Position numbers and translations under genes: made by a program. The notes under the pieces are model-generated. The model was not told where the DNA came from. It did no database searches and saw nothing but the letters and a program-made list of their open reading frames with translations. A stretch of 64,000 nt of DNA from DASSQJ01 sp963773655 (GTDB lineage Bacteria; Actinomycetota; Actinomycetes; Actinomycetales; Dermatophilaceae): positions 186,001-250,000 of the forward strand of contig CAVZBX010000001.1 in NCBI GenBank assembly GCA_963773655.1. Reading direction: 5' to 3'. Below are positions 9,326 through 17,385 of this stretch, piece after piece (position 1 is the stretch's first letter; each line of letters begins with the position of its first letter).

Positions 9326-9992
9326 TCAGGACCCGGTGGCCGCGACGACGTTGACGACGACCGGTCCGTCGATCCCGCCGTGGCCGGCCAGCACGCGTTC
9401 GGCATCGTCGGCGGGCAGCGCCAGGACGACCCCACGGGCACCTTGGGCTCCGAGTCCGGGCACGGCCTCACGGGGTGGAGGGTCGGCGACGAGGACCACG
9501 GCGCGGCGGGTGAGGGCCGGCCCGCCGGCCGCGGGGAACACCAGGACGTCCTGGCCGGCCCGGATGACGTCGGCGGCGAGGGGGTCGGCGAGCACGACGC
9601 GAAGCGCGACCCGTCCGGGCGCGAGCCCTTCCGCGGCTGACCTCGGCACCAGCCGGGTGACCGTGACGGCTTCGCCGGCTGACGAGCGCCGCCGCGGTGG
9701 TGCGCCCGACCGCGTCGGTGGCCGACGCGAGGGCGCCCGGCTGCGCGGCACCGGCTGCGACGCGGACGGTCGTGACGTCGGCCGGCGTGAGCACCACCCC
9801 GGCTTCGACCTGCCGGGTTGCGGCCACGACCCGCACGGTGGGCGGCGGTGGTGGCCGCACCTCGAGGAGGACCAGCCACACGGCCCCGGCCAGACAGGCC
9901 GCGGCGAGCACCCGTCGGAGCACGCCGCGTCGCCAGCGGGCGCGACGACCCGGCCCGGTGATCGCCGGGAGGGGGCGGGGGAGTGCAGGCAC
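9326..9992 (-). pseudogene. SAF-domain protein (CpaB-like), frameshifted
   Basis: GTG 9992 begins a product with a basic N-terminus, one membrane helix (LAAACLAGAVWLVLLEV) and then a SAF domain: RVVAATRQVEAGVVLTPADV. Near 9685 the frame changes by one base; AGEAVTVTRLVPRSAAEGLA and PGRVALRVVLADPLAADVI continue to the stop at 9328-9326. SAF proteins of this size accompany Flp/Tad pilus assembly (CpaB) in actinobacteria, where they are anchored outside the membrane. No other pilus gene is present here. The frame change looks like a single extra base. Confidence 0.7.
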
Positions 9993-10031
9993 GGGCCGAC
10001 GGTAGGCGCCGGCCGCGGGTGGCGGGAGGGG

Positions 10032-10427
10032 TCAGGCGGAGGCTGTGGAGGACGCCCCCGCGGACGCCGCCCCTGTGGACGACCCGGACCCGGACGACCC
10101 CGAACCGGACGACCCCGAACCGGACGACCCGGACCCGGAGGACTCGGACGAGCCGGAGGTCGTGGACCCCGAGGCGGCCGACCCGCCGTCCGACGACGGA
10201 CCCGACGATGCCCCGTCGGATCCGGAGGAGGTGCCCGAGACCGAGCTGCCGGACCGGGAGTCGGTGCGGTAGAAGCCGCCGCCCTTGAAGACGATGCCGA
10301 CCGCGTTGAACACCTTGCGCAGCCGTCCTGCGCACTCGGGGCACACGGTCAGAGAGTCGTCGCTGAACGACTGGACGACCTCGAAGCGGTGGTCGCACTC
10401 GGTGCACGCGTAGGCGTACGTCGGCAC
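10032..10427 (-). CDS. FmdB-family zinc ribbon protein with Ser/Gly-rich tail
   Basis: Start GTG 10427 follows CAGGAGGACACC, a strong ribosome binding site, so an upstream in-frame ATG is rejected. The first 60 residues are a classic FmdB zinc ribbon: TYAYACTECDHRFEVVQSF, then CPECAGRLRKVF, giving two CxxC knuckles, followed by GIVFKGGGFYRTD. The remaining 60 residues are an SG-rich low-complexity tail encoded by 15-base DNA repeats near 10080-10150. The family was named from formamidase operons, but its general function is unsettled (a putative regulatory protein). The long tail is the unusual part. Confidence 0.9.
   Translation of the reverse strand: MPTYAYACTECDHRFEVVQSFSDDSLTVCPECAGRLRKVFNAVGIVFKGGGFYRTDSRSGSSVSGTSSGSDGASSGPSSDGGSAASGSTTSGSSESSGSGSSGSGSSGSGSSGSGSSTGAASAGASSTASA
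10078..10160. repeat. tandem repeat encoding the Ser/Gly tail
   Basis: Units close to GACCCCGAACCGGAC recur every 15 bases on the plus strand and encode SGSGS-type peptides on the minus strand. Length variation between strains would be expected. Confidence 0.6.
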
Positions 10428-10613
10428 GGTGTCCTCCTGAGACGGGCGGGCCGTCACCCCGGGCGCCCGGCGAGGCACCGCTCGACGCGGTGACGGCGTC
10501 GACCTCCGATTCTAGGCGAGCCGGGAGGTCCGCCCGACCGCACCCGTCCCCGAGCGCCCATCCCCCGCCCCGCTCCCTGGCCGCCGCGGTCGCGTCCGGC
10601 TCCGGAACCGTGC

Positions 10614-10659
10614 GCTACGGCGCGGTAGGTGCAGCGATCGCTACCTACCGCGCCGTAGC
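10614..10659. repeat. long perfect inverted repeat between ABC operon and FmdB gene
   Basis: Arms GCTACGGCGCGGTAGGT (10614-10630) and its exact complement (10643-10659) enclose the palindrome AGCGATCGCT. The whole can fold into a stem of about 21 pairs with a two-base bulge. It lies downstream of the ABC permease stop and upstream of the FmdB gene, both minus strand. Terminator or operator are both possible; there is no T-tract. Confidence 0.7.
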
Positions 10660-10721
10660 AGGGCCTCGAGCCCGGGGCCGCACCTCCCGAGCCGGGGACG
10701 CGGGCCGACGGCCGGCGCGGG

Positions 10722-11540
10722 CTACTTCACCTCCGCCCGGGTGAGCCGCCACATCCCGAGCACCAGGGGGAGCAGCACCCAGACGCCGACCGAGGTGCCG
10801 AGCTGGGCCCACTGCTCACCGGTGAGCGAGCCGGTGAACAGCGGCTGCATCGTGCGGTTGAGGTCGAGCCAGGCGGCGGCGTCCTCCACCCATGCGACCA
10901 TCGAGCCGAGGATCGACCACCCCGTGGGGAGGACGTAGTAGAGGACGATGGCCGCCGGAGTGTTGCGCAGCAGCATCCCGAACCCGAGGCCCTGGGCCAT
11001 CCCGAGGAGGACGAACCCGGCCGCCCCCACGAGCGCGAGGTTCGAGACCGTCCAGTCCCCCTCGATGCCGCGGAAGGCGATGGCCGCCGCGTGGGCCGCG
11101 GTGCCGAGCGCCAGGGACAAAGCGACGGCGGCGACGCCGACGAGCAGGGTGGCGAGCACCTTGGCCCACACCACCCGCAGCCGACGGGCCTCGAGGGTGA
11201 AGGTGACCAGAGCGGTCCGCTGGGACCACTCCGAGGTGACCGCGAGGATGCCGACGACGGGCAGCAGGATCGCCATCGGCATCGTCGTGGCCTGGAGGTA
11301 GTCGCCGTACGGGTGCTCGCCGCCGTCGACGACGAACATGATGACGAGCGCCCCGGCGATGACCACGCCGATCGCGATGAGCAGCCAGCGGCCGGCGCGG
11401 GTGTCGAGCATCTTGCGCAGTTCGACCCGGAGAAGGCGGTGGAAGGGGACGCCGTGGGTCGGCCGCTGCCCCGGGATGGGGGCGGGCAGCCGGCTCGCGT
11501 CGGGGTGGGACGTGGTCGCGGTGGGGGCGATGGTGGTCAC
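10722..11540 (-). CDS. ABC-2 type transporter permease
   Basis: A 272-residue membrane protein starting at ATG 11540, overlapping the ATPase stop by four bases (coupled translation). After a soluble N-terminus, the typical VELRKMLDTRAGRWLLIAIG leads into six hydrophobic segments, as in ABC-2 permeases of the NatB/BcrB group. These permeases export antibiotics, ions or lipids; the substrate is not evident. It is paired with the ATP-binding protein immediately upstream. No sensor-kinase genes are nearby, so regulation is unknown. Confidence 0.9.
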   Translation of the reverse strand: MTTIAPTATTSHPDASRLPAPIPGQRPTHGVPFHRLLRVELRKMLDTRAGRWLLIAIGVVIAGALVIMFVVDGGEHPYGDYLQATTMPMAILLPVVGILAVTSEWSQRTALVTFTLEARRLRVVWAKVLATLLVGVAAVALSLALGTAAHAAAIAFRGIEGDWTVSNLALVGAAGFVLLGMAQGLGFGMLLRNTPAAIVLYYVLPTGWSILGSMVAWVEDAAAWLDLNRTMQPLFTGSLTGEQWAQLGTSVGVWVLLPLVLGMWRLTRAEVK

Positions 11541-12436
11541 GCCGCCACCTCCTCTCGGGCGGACTCGGCGGTGAGCTCGAGGAACATCTCCTCGAGGCCG
11601 CGGCCGTCGCCGGCGCGCAGCTCGGTCAGGGCGATGCCGGCGTCGAGCGCGGTGCGGCCGACCTCGGCGGGGTCGAGGGCGACCCGCAGGCCGCCGGTCG
11701 GGAGGAGCTCGGCCTCGGTGCCGCGGCTCGCGAGCCGGGCGTGCAGCCCGGCGTCGTCGGCGGAGCGCACGACGGTGCCGCTCTCGGCCAGCAGCTCGCC
11801 GGTGGTGCCGTGGGCGACGATCCGCCCCTGGCCGATGACGATGATCTCGTCGGCGACACGCTCGATCTCGTTGAGCAGGTGCGAGCTGAGCAGGACCGTG
11901 CCGCCACGGTCGGCGAACCCGCGCAGCAGGTCGCGCATCCAGCGGATGCCGGCAGGGTCCAGGCCGTTGGCGGGCTCGTCGAGCACGAGCACCTCGGGGT
12001 CGCCGAGGAGGGCGTGGGCGATGCCGAGCCGCTGCCGCATCCCGAGGGAGTAGTTGCGCACCCGGCGCCGCGCCTCCTTCTCGGTGAGGCCGACGAGCTC
12101 GACCATCTCGTGGACGCGGACCCGGTCGACGCCCATGAGCATCGCCCCGAGGGTCAGCACCTCGAGCCCGGTGCGGCCCGCGTGCTGCGCGGAGGCGTCG
12201 AGGAGGAGGCCGACGTGCCGGCCCGGGTTGGGGATCTCCCCGTAGGCCCGGCCCAGGACGGTGGCGGTTCCGGAGGTCGCGGGGGTCAGGCCTCCGAGGA
12301 CGCGCATGGCGGTCGTCTTCCCCGCACCGTTCGGCCCGAGGAAGCCGGTGACGCGTCCGGGCTCGGCCGTGAAGGACACGCCGTCGAGGGCGGTGAAGCC
12401 GCCGTAGCGTTTCGTGAGTCGGTCAACGGTGATCAT
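11537..12436 (-). CDS. ABC transporter ATP-binding protein
   Basis: A 299-residue ATPase from ATG 12436. Walker A is GPNGAGKTT at residues 34-42, the signature is a SLGMRQRLGIA variant, Walker B is VLVLDEPANGLDP, and the H-loop follows in LLSSHLLNEIE. The C-terminal third is the extension found in drug/bacteriocin-type exporters (BcrA/CcmA group). It forms a two-gene operon with the permease that overlaps its stop. The complex powers export across the cytoplasmic membrane; substrate unknown. Confidence 0.93.
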   Translation of the reverse strand: MITVDRLTKRYGGFTALDGVSFTAEPGRVTGFLGPNGAGKTTAMRVLGGLTPATSGTATVLGRAYGEIPNPGRHVGLLLDASAQHAGRTGLEVLTLGAMLMGVDRVRVHEMVELVGLTEKEARRRVRNYSLGMRQRLGIAHALLGDPEVLVLDEPANGLDPAGIRWMRDLLRGFADRGGTVLLSSHLLNEIERVADEIIVIGQGRIVAHGTTGELLAESGTVVRSADDAGLHARLASRGTEAELLPTGGLRVALDPAEVGRTALDAGIALTELRAGDGRGLEEMFLELTAESAREEVAA

Positions 12437-12490
12437 GCCGGCAAGCCTGTCGGGGCCGGGGACCCCTCGCCATGGGGGGCCGACCTGAGG

Positions 12491-12524
12491 CGACCCTGAC
12501 CCGGTCCCCGGGGCCTCAGGGTCG
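12491..12524 (-). terminator. terminator hairpin after the antiporter gene
   Basis: Arms CGACCCTGA (12491-12499) and TCAGGGTCG (12516-12524) lie beyond the antiporter stop on the minus strand and before the ABC operon start. No T-tract. Confidence 0.45.
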
Positions 12525-12548
12525 GCCCGGGGGCGGCGCGGCCGTGGC

Positions 12549-14093
12549 TCAGCCGTCGGTCCAGTCCGCGAGCCGACCCCCGCGGCTCACCTGGTACAGC
12601 CGCTTCTCGACGCGTTCGCGCACGGCGGCCGGGGTGACGACGAGCAGGCGGTCGTGGTGCCGCAGCACGTCCTGGCCCCGGGGCACGAAGGAGCGCCCGT
12701 CGCGGACGACGAGCGCCACGTTAGCCCCCTCCGGGAGCCGGAGCTCGAACACCCGCACGCCGCCGATCCGCGAGTCCGCCCCGACGCCGATCTCGAGCAT
12801 CTCGGCGCCGAGGTCGTCCAGCGGCACCGCGTCGACGTCGAGCGGCACCCGGTGGTGCGAGGCGTCGAGGCCCAGCCTGCGCGCGACCCACGGCAGGGTG
12901 GGCGCCTGGACGAGGGTGAAGACGACGACGAGGACGAAGACCAGATCGAACATCCACGTCGTGCCGGCCGCCCCGGCGGTGACGGGGACGGTGGCGAGCA
13001 CGACCGGCACGGCCCCGCGGAGCCCGGCCCACGAGAGGAACGCCTGGGTGCGCCACGGCATCCGGAACGGCGTGCACGAGACGACCACGGACAGCGGCCG
13101 TGCGAGCAGCAGCAGGGCGGCGCCGATGACCAGGGCCGGCACCAGCTGGTCGGCGAAGCCGCTCGGCGAGGCCAGCAGCCCGAGCAGCACGAACAGCCCG
13201 ATCTGAGCCAGCCACCCCAGCGCGGAGGCGAAGCCGGTGACGGCCGGACGGTGCGGCAGCCGGCGGTTGCCGAGGACGAGGGCGGCGAGGTAGCAGGCGA
13301 GGAAGCCGGAGGCGTGCACGGCGTCGGCCGCACCGTAGGCGAGCACGGCCACGGCGAGGACGCCGATCGCGAAGAGCGCGGACGACGCCGTGGCGAGCAG
13401 CTGCATGAGCCGGCTGCCGAGGTAGCCGATGACCAGGCCGATGGCCGCGCCGCCGGCCAGCTCGGCGGTGGCCGAGAGGAGCAGGTGCCACCACGGCTCC
13501 GGCGCACCGCCGGGGGCGAGATTGGCGGACAGGGCGGTGACGAGGAGCACGACGGGTGCGTCGTTGAAGCCCGACTCGGCCTCCAGCATGCCGGACACCC
13601 GGCGCGGCAGCGGGACGCGTCGCAGCACGGAGAACACGGCGGCGGCGTCGGTGGAGGCGAGCACCGCGCCCACGAGGAGCGACACCTCCCAGGACCAGCC
13701 GAGCACGACGTGCGCGGCGACCGCGACGACCGCGACGCTGACGGCCACCCCGACCGTCGACAGCACGGCGGCCGGGGCCACGGCGCCCCGGATCTCCGGC
13801 CAGTGCGTCGTCACCCCGCCCTCGACGAGGATCAGCACCAGGGCCGCGTACCCGAGGACCTGCGTCAGCTGCTCGGAGTCGTACTGGATGCCGAGGCCGG
13901 ACTCCCCGAGGGCCAGCCCGATGGCGAGGTAGATCAGCAGGGACGGCAGGCCGGAACGCAGCGAGAGGCGCACCGCCGCCACGGCGACGACGAGCACGGC
14001 GCTGCCCACGAGCAGCGCGAGGGCGAGGTCGTCGAGGGTGAAGCCGCCGGGCACACCGCTGTCGCTCGCGGGGAGCGACCAGTCGGGCAGCAC
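12549..14093 (-). CDS. cation/proton antiporter (CPA1, NhaP2-like) with RCK_C domain
   Basis: GTG 14093 is preceded by GAGGA at good spacing and gives 514 residues; frames further upstream lack signal. About twelve membrane helices follow, including the conserved SGFNDAPVVLLVTA helix, whose Asp takes part in ion exchange, and the helix SLLVGAVLASTDAAAVFSVL. The cytoplasmic end (GGVRVFELRLPEGANVALV to LLVVTPAAVRERVE) matches a TrkA-C/RCK_C domain that binds regulatory ligands. Such proteins exchange K+ or Na+ for H+ to control pH and ion content. Monocistronic, divergent from the penicillin-acylase gene 46 bases away. Confidence 0.92.
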   Translation of the reverse strand: MLPDWSLPASDSGVPGGFTLDDLALALLVGSAVLVVAVAAVRLSLRSGLPSLLIYLAIGLALGESGLGIQYDSEQLTQVLGYAALVLILVEGGVTTHWPEIRGAVAPAAVLSTVGVAVSVAVVAVAAHVVLGWSWEVSLLVGAVLASTDAAAVFSVLRRVPLPRRVSGMLEAESGFNDAPVVLLVTALSANLAPGGAPEPWWHLLLSATAELAGGAAIGLVIGYLGSRLMQLLATASSALFAIGVLAVAVLAYGAADAVHASGFLACYLAALVLGNRRLPHRPAVTGFASALGWLAQIGLFVLLGLLASPSGFADQLVPALVIGAALLLLARPLSVVVSCTPFRMPWRTQAFLSWAGLRGAVPVVLATVPVTAGAAGTTWMFDLVFVLVVVFTLVQAPTLPWVARRLGLDASHHRVPLDVDAVPLDDLGAEMLEIGVGADSRIGGVRVFELRLPEGANVALVVRDGRSFVPRGQDVLRHHDRLLVVTPAAVRERVEKRLYQVSRGGRLADWTDG

Positions 14094-14127
14094 GGGGACC
14101 GTCCTCGTGTCGTCGGTGGGGGTGCCA

Positions 14128-14133
14128 TAGTCT
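14128..14133 (+). promoter_or_regulatory. -10 element TAGTCT of the penicillin-acylase-like gene
   Basis: TAGTCT lies six bases before GTG 14140 in the 46-base divergent gap. Confidence 0.5.
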
Positions 14134-14139
14134 CGCAGG

Positions 14140-16761
14140 GTGAGTCGTGCCGCCGTCGCCCGTCGCGTCCTCCTCGGCGTCGTCGCCGTCGTCGTCGTCG
14201 CCGCGGTCGTCCTCGGGGTCGTCGCCTGGTCCACCGTCCGCGAGTCGCTGCCGTCCACCGAGGGCGAGGCCCGCCTGCCCGGGCTCTCCGCCGACGTCAC
14301 GGTCCTGCGTGACGACAGCGGCATCCCGCACCTCTTCGGCGACAGCCTCGACGACCTCTTCCGGGCCCAGGGCTACGTCCACGCGCAGGAGCGCTTCTTC
14401 GAGATGGACCTGCGCCGCCACATCACCGCCGGGCGCCTCTCCGAGCTCGTCGGCTCGGCCGGGCTGGAGACCGACAAGGTGGTCCGGACGATGGGGTGGC
14501 GCCGGGTGGCGGAGGAGGAGCTGCCGACCCTCGACCCGCAGACCCGCCGGGTGCTGCAGGCCTACGCCGACGGCGTCAACACCTACCTGCGTGGGCGCAG
14601 CCCGGGCGCCGTGTCGCTCGAGTACACGGTGCTCGGTCTCCAGCTGCCGCTCGGTGACATCGAGGAGTGGACTCCGCTCGACAGCCTGTCCTGGCTCAAG
14701 GCGATGGCCTGGGACCTGCGCGGGAACTACGACGACGAGCTGGCCCGGGCCCGCCTCTCCGGCCGGGTCACCGAGGACCAGATCGACGCCATCTACCCCC
14801 CGTACGACAGCGAGGTGCACCCGCCGATCCTCTCCGAGGACGAGTGGTCGCTCGAGGGCTCGTCCCGGTCCGGGGCCCCCGCCCGCACCGAGGCGTCACG
14901 CGCCGTCTCCGCCACCACCGCGCCGGCCGCCCAGGCCGCCTACGCCGCGGTGCAGGCGGCGCTGGACGCCGTGCCGCAGCTCGTGGGCCGCGGCGAGGGC
15001 GTCGGGTCGAACGCCTGGGCCGTCGCCGGGTCGCGCACCAGCACCGGCGCGCCCCTGCTCGCCAACGACCCCCACCTCGCCGTCGCGCAGCCCGGCATCT
15101 GGATCCAGAACAGCCTCAGCTGCCGCCGGGTCACCAGCGAGTGCCCGCTGAACGTCTCCGGCTTCTCCTTCGCCGGGGTGCCGGGCGTCATCATCGGCCA
15201 CAACGACCGCATCGCCTGGGGCTTCACCAACCTCGGCCCCGACGTGTCCGACTTCTACCTCGAGCGGATCATCGGCAACACCTACCAGCGCGACGGCGAG
15301 TGGCTCCCGCTGGAGCAGCGCACCGAGACGATCGCGGTCGCCGGTGGGGCCGAGGAGGAGATCACCGTCCGCAGCACCGTCCACGGCCCGGTGCTCTCCG
15401 ACGTGCTCTCCGAGCTCGACGACGCCGGCTCCCGGGCGCCCACCCAGCAGAAGGGGGACGAGTCGGCCGACTACGCCGTCTCGCTCGCCTGGACCGGCCT
15501 GCTGCCGGGGCGCACCGCCGACGCCATCCTCGGCCTCAACCTCGCCACCGGGTTCGACGAGTTCCGCCAGGCGGCGCGGTCGTTCGCGGTGCCGTCGCAG
15601 AACCTCGTCTACGCCGACACCGAGGGCCACATCGGCTACCAGACGCCGGGCCGGATCCCGGTCCGCCGGCCCGCGCTCCCGCGGACCCCGCCCGGCTACT
15701 GGCCGGCCCCCGGCTGGGACTCCGACTTCGACTGGCAGGGCTTCGTCGACGTCGAGGATCTGCCGTGGACGCTCGACCCGCCGGACGGGACCATCGTCAC
15801 GGCCAACCAGCAGGTCACTGCCGGGCGCTCGCCGTTCCTCACCACCGAGTGGGACGCCGGCTGGCGCTCCACGAGGATCATGCAGCGGCTCGCCCAGCTC
15901 GAGACGGTGACACCGCAGGACATGGCCGACATCCAGATGGACGACAGGGACCTCTTCGCCGACGCCCTCGTGCCGGCGCTGCTCGGGGTGCCGCTGACGG
16001 CCCGCGACTCCGAGCCCGACCAGCAGGACCTGCTGAGGTTCACCGAGGAGGCCCGCACCCTGCTCCGCGACTGGGACCGCACGACGCCGGCCGGCGACGC
16101 CGACGCCGCGGCGGCCGCCGCGTACTTCAACGCGGTGTGGCGCAACCTGTGCGAGCTGCTCTTCGACGACGAGCTGCCGGGTGACATGAAGGCCGACGGC
16201 GGGGCCCGCTGGCGGGCTGCCGTGCAGAACCTGCTCGCCGACCCCGAGAGCGAGTGGTGGGACAACGCGCTGACGCCCAACGTCACCGAGGGGCGGGACG
16301 AGGTGCTGCGACAGGCGCTGGTGCAGGCACGCCTCGAGCTGACCCGCGAGCTCGGCAAGGACCCGTCGCAGTGGGACTGGGGGAAGCTGCACCGGCTCAC
16401 CCTGGAGCACCGGGTGCTCGGCGGCGAGGACGTGCCCGACGCGGTCCGCTGGCTGTTCAACGAGGGCCCGTACGACATGCCCGGCAGCTCGGCCATCGTC
16501 AACGCGAACGGCTGGGACGCCGGCGCGGGCTACGAGGTCGACTGGGCGCCGTCGATGCGGATGGTCGTCGACCTCTCCGACCTCGACGCCTCGACGTGGA
16601 TCAACCAGACCGGGGTGAGCGGCCACGCCACCGACGAGCACTACGCCGACCAGGTCGAGGACTGGGTCGCCGGCGTGCAGCGGCCCTGGCCCTTCTCCGA
16701 GGAGGCCGTGCGGGCCGGCGAGCCCGACGAGATGGTGCTCCGGGCCGACGAGGGCGGGTGA
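14140..16761 (+). CDS. penicillin acylase family protein (peptidase S45)
   Basis: An 873-residue N-terminal nucleophile hydrolase precursor from GTG 14140. Residues 8-30 form a membrane anchor or signal helix. The alpha chain begins VLRDDSGIPHLFGDSLDDLF. The autocleavage site is GEGVGSNAWAVAG; Ser290 would become the free N-terminal nucleophile of the beta chain, followed by LLANDPHL as in the family. The beta-chain Asn region (TANQQV) is also present. Relatives hydrolyse penicillins or acyl-homoserine lactones (quorum quenching); the natural substrate cannot be read from sequence. Expected location: outside the membrane. Confidence 0.93.
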   Translation: MSRAAVARRVLLGVVAVVVVAAVVLGVVAWSTVRESLPSTEGEARLPGLSADVTVLRDDSGIPHLFGDSLDDLFRAQGYVHAQERFFEMDLRRHITAGRLSELVGSAGLETDKVVRTMGWRRVAEEELPTLDPQTRRVLQAYADGVNTYLRGRSPGAVSLEYTVLGLQLPLGDIEEWTPLDSLSWLKAMAWDLRGNYDDELARARLSGRVTEDQIDAIYPPYDSEVHPPILSEDEWSLEGSSRSGAPARTEASRAVSATTAPAAQAAYAAVQAALDAVPQLVGRGEGVGSNAWAVAGSRTSTGAPLLANDPHLAVAQPGIWIQNSLSCRRVTSECPLNVSGFSFAGVPGVIIGHNDRIAWGFTNLGPDVSDFYLERIIGNTYQRDGEWLPLEQRTETIAVAGGAEEEITVRSTVHGPVLSDVLSELDDAGSRAPTQQKGDESADYAVSLAWTGLLPGRTADAILGLNLATGFDEFRQAARSFAVPSQNLVYADTEGHIGYQTPGRIPVRRPALPRTPPGYWPAPGWDSDFDWQGFVDVEDLPWTLDPPDGTIVTANQQVTAGRSPFLTTEWDAGWRSTRIMQRLAQLETVTPQDMADIQMDDRDLFADALVPALLGVPLTARDSEPDQQDLLRFTEEARTLLRDWDRTTPAGDADAAAAAAYFNAVWRNLCELLFDDELPGDMKADGGARWRAAVQNLLADPESEWWDNALTPNVTEGRDEVLRQALVQARLELTRELGKDPSQWDWGKLHRLTLEHRVLGGEDVPDAVRWLFNEGPYDMPGSSAIVNANGWDAGAGYEVDWAPSMRMVVDLSDLDASTWINQTGVSGHATDEHYADQVEDWVAGVQRPWPFSEEAVRAGEPDEMVLRADEGG

Positions 16762-16791
16762 GCGCACCGCCCGCCGGCGGGCGGTGCGCTC
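16760..16791. terminator. bidirectional terminator between convergent genes
   Basis: A 32-base perfect palindrome with 16-base arms (left arm GAGCGCACCGCCCGCC). It fills the gap between the penicillin-acylase gene and the cyclo-ligase gene and overlaps both stop codons. Confidence 0.75.
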
Positions 16792-17362
16792 ACCCAGCCG
16801 GGTGCAGCCAGCGCAGCCCCTCCGCGGTGAGCACGCCGTCGACCGGCTGGTCGTGCGGCTCCCGCGGCAGCGGCTCCTCGTCCGCGCCCAGCAGCTCGCC
16901 GGGGTGGAGCACCGCGACCACCCGCACCCCCGGGCGGCGCCGAGGGAGCACCCGGTCGTAGCAGCCGCCGCCCTGGCCCATCCGGGTCCCGGTCGGGTCA
17001 ACGCACAGCCCGGGTGCGAGCACCAGCGCGGCCGTCGACGGCGCGTCCCGACCGAGAGGGGTGGACAGCGGGTCGTCGGCGTCGTGCCAGTCCAGGTCGA
17101 GGTCCGGTTCGGTGATGGGCAGCAGCACCCGCAGGCCACGGGCGGCCAGCGCCGCGTTCAGCGGCCCCGTGGGCGGCTCGCCGGGCACGGAGGCGTAGGA
17201 GAGCACGACGTCGCCGGGCCGCAGGCCGACCTCCTCGACGACCCCGAGGGCTCCGCGGGCCAGCGCGTCGGCATCGGCCACCGGGTCGCGCCGGGTGACC
17301 CGCTCCCGGCGGGCGGCGCGCAGGGCCCGGCGCCGCTCGGTCTTGGTGCGGTCACGCTCCAT
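16790..17362 (-). CDS. 5-formyltetrahydrofolate cyclo-ligase
   Basis: A 190-residue enzyme from ATG 17362, six bases after a -10 TACGAT. It converts 5-formyl-THF to 5,10-methenyl-THF with ATP. Visible family features are the N-terminal RRALRAARRERV helix, LSYASVPGEPPT, LVLAPGLCVDPTGTRMGQGG followed by GCYDRVL (the ATP/folate site), and the HDQPVDGVLT end. The length matches the family. It is divergent from the UGPase gene, with only 23 bases between start codons, and convergent with the penicillin-acylase gene through a shared palindrome. Confidence 0.93.
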   Translation of the reverse strand: MERDRTKTERRRALRAARRERVTRRDPVADADALARGALGVVEEVGLRPGDVVLSYASVPGEPPTGPLNAALAARGLRVLLPITEPDLDLDWHDADDPLSTPLGRDAPSTAALVLAPGLCVDPTGTRMGQGGGCYDRVLPRRRPGVRVVAVLHPGELLGADEEPLPREPHDQPVDGVLTAEGLRWLHPAG

Positions 17363-17368
17363 GCCGGC

Positions 17369-17378
17369 ATCGTAGGGT
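17369..17378. promoter_or_regulatory. overlapping divergent -10 elements
   Basis: The plus strand has TAGGGT (17373-17378), seven bases before ATG 17386. The minus strand has TACGAT (17374-17369), six bases before ATG 17362. The two elements share bases 17373-17374. Confidence 0.6.
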
Positions 17379-17385
17379 GGGCGCC

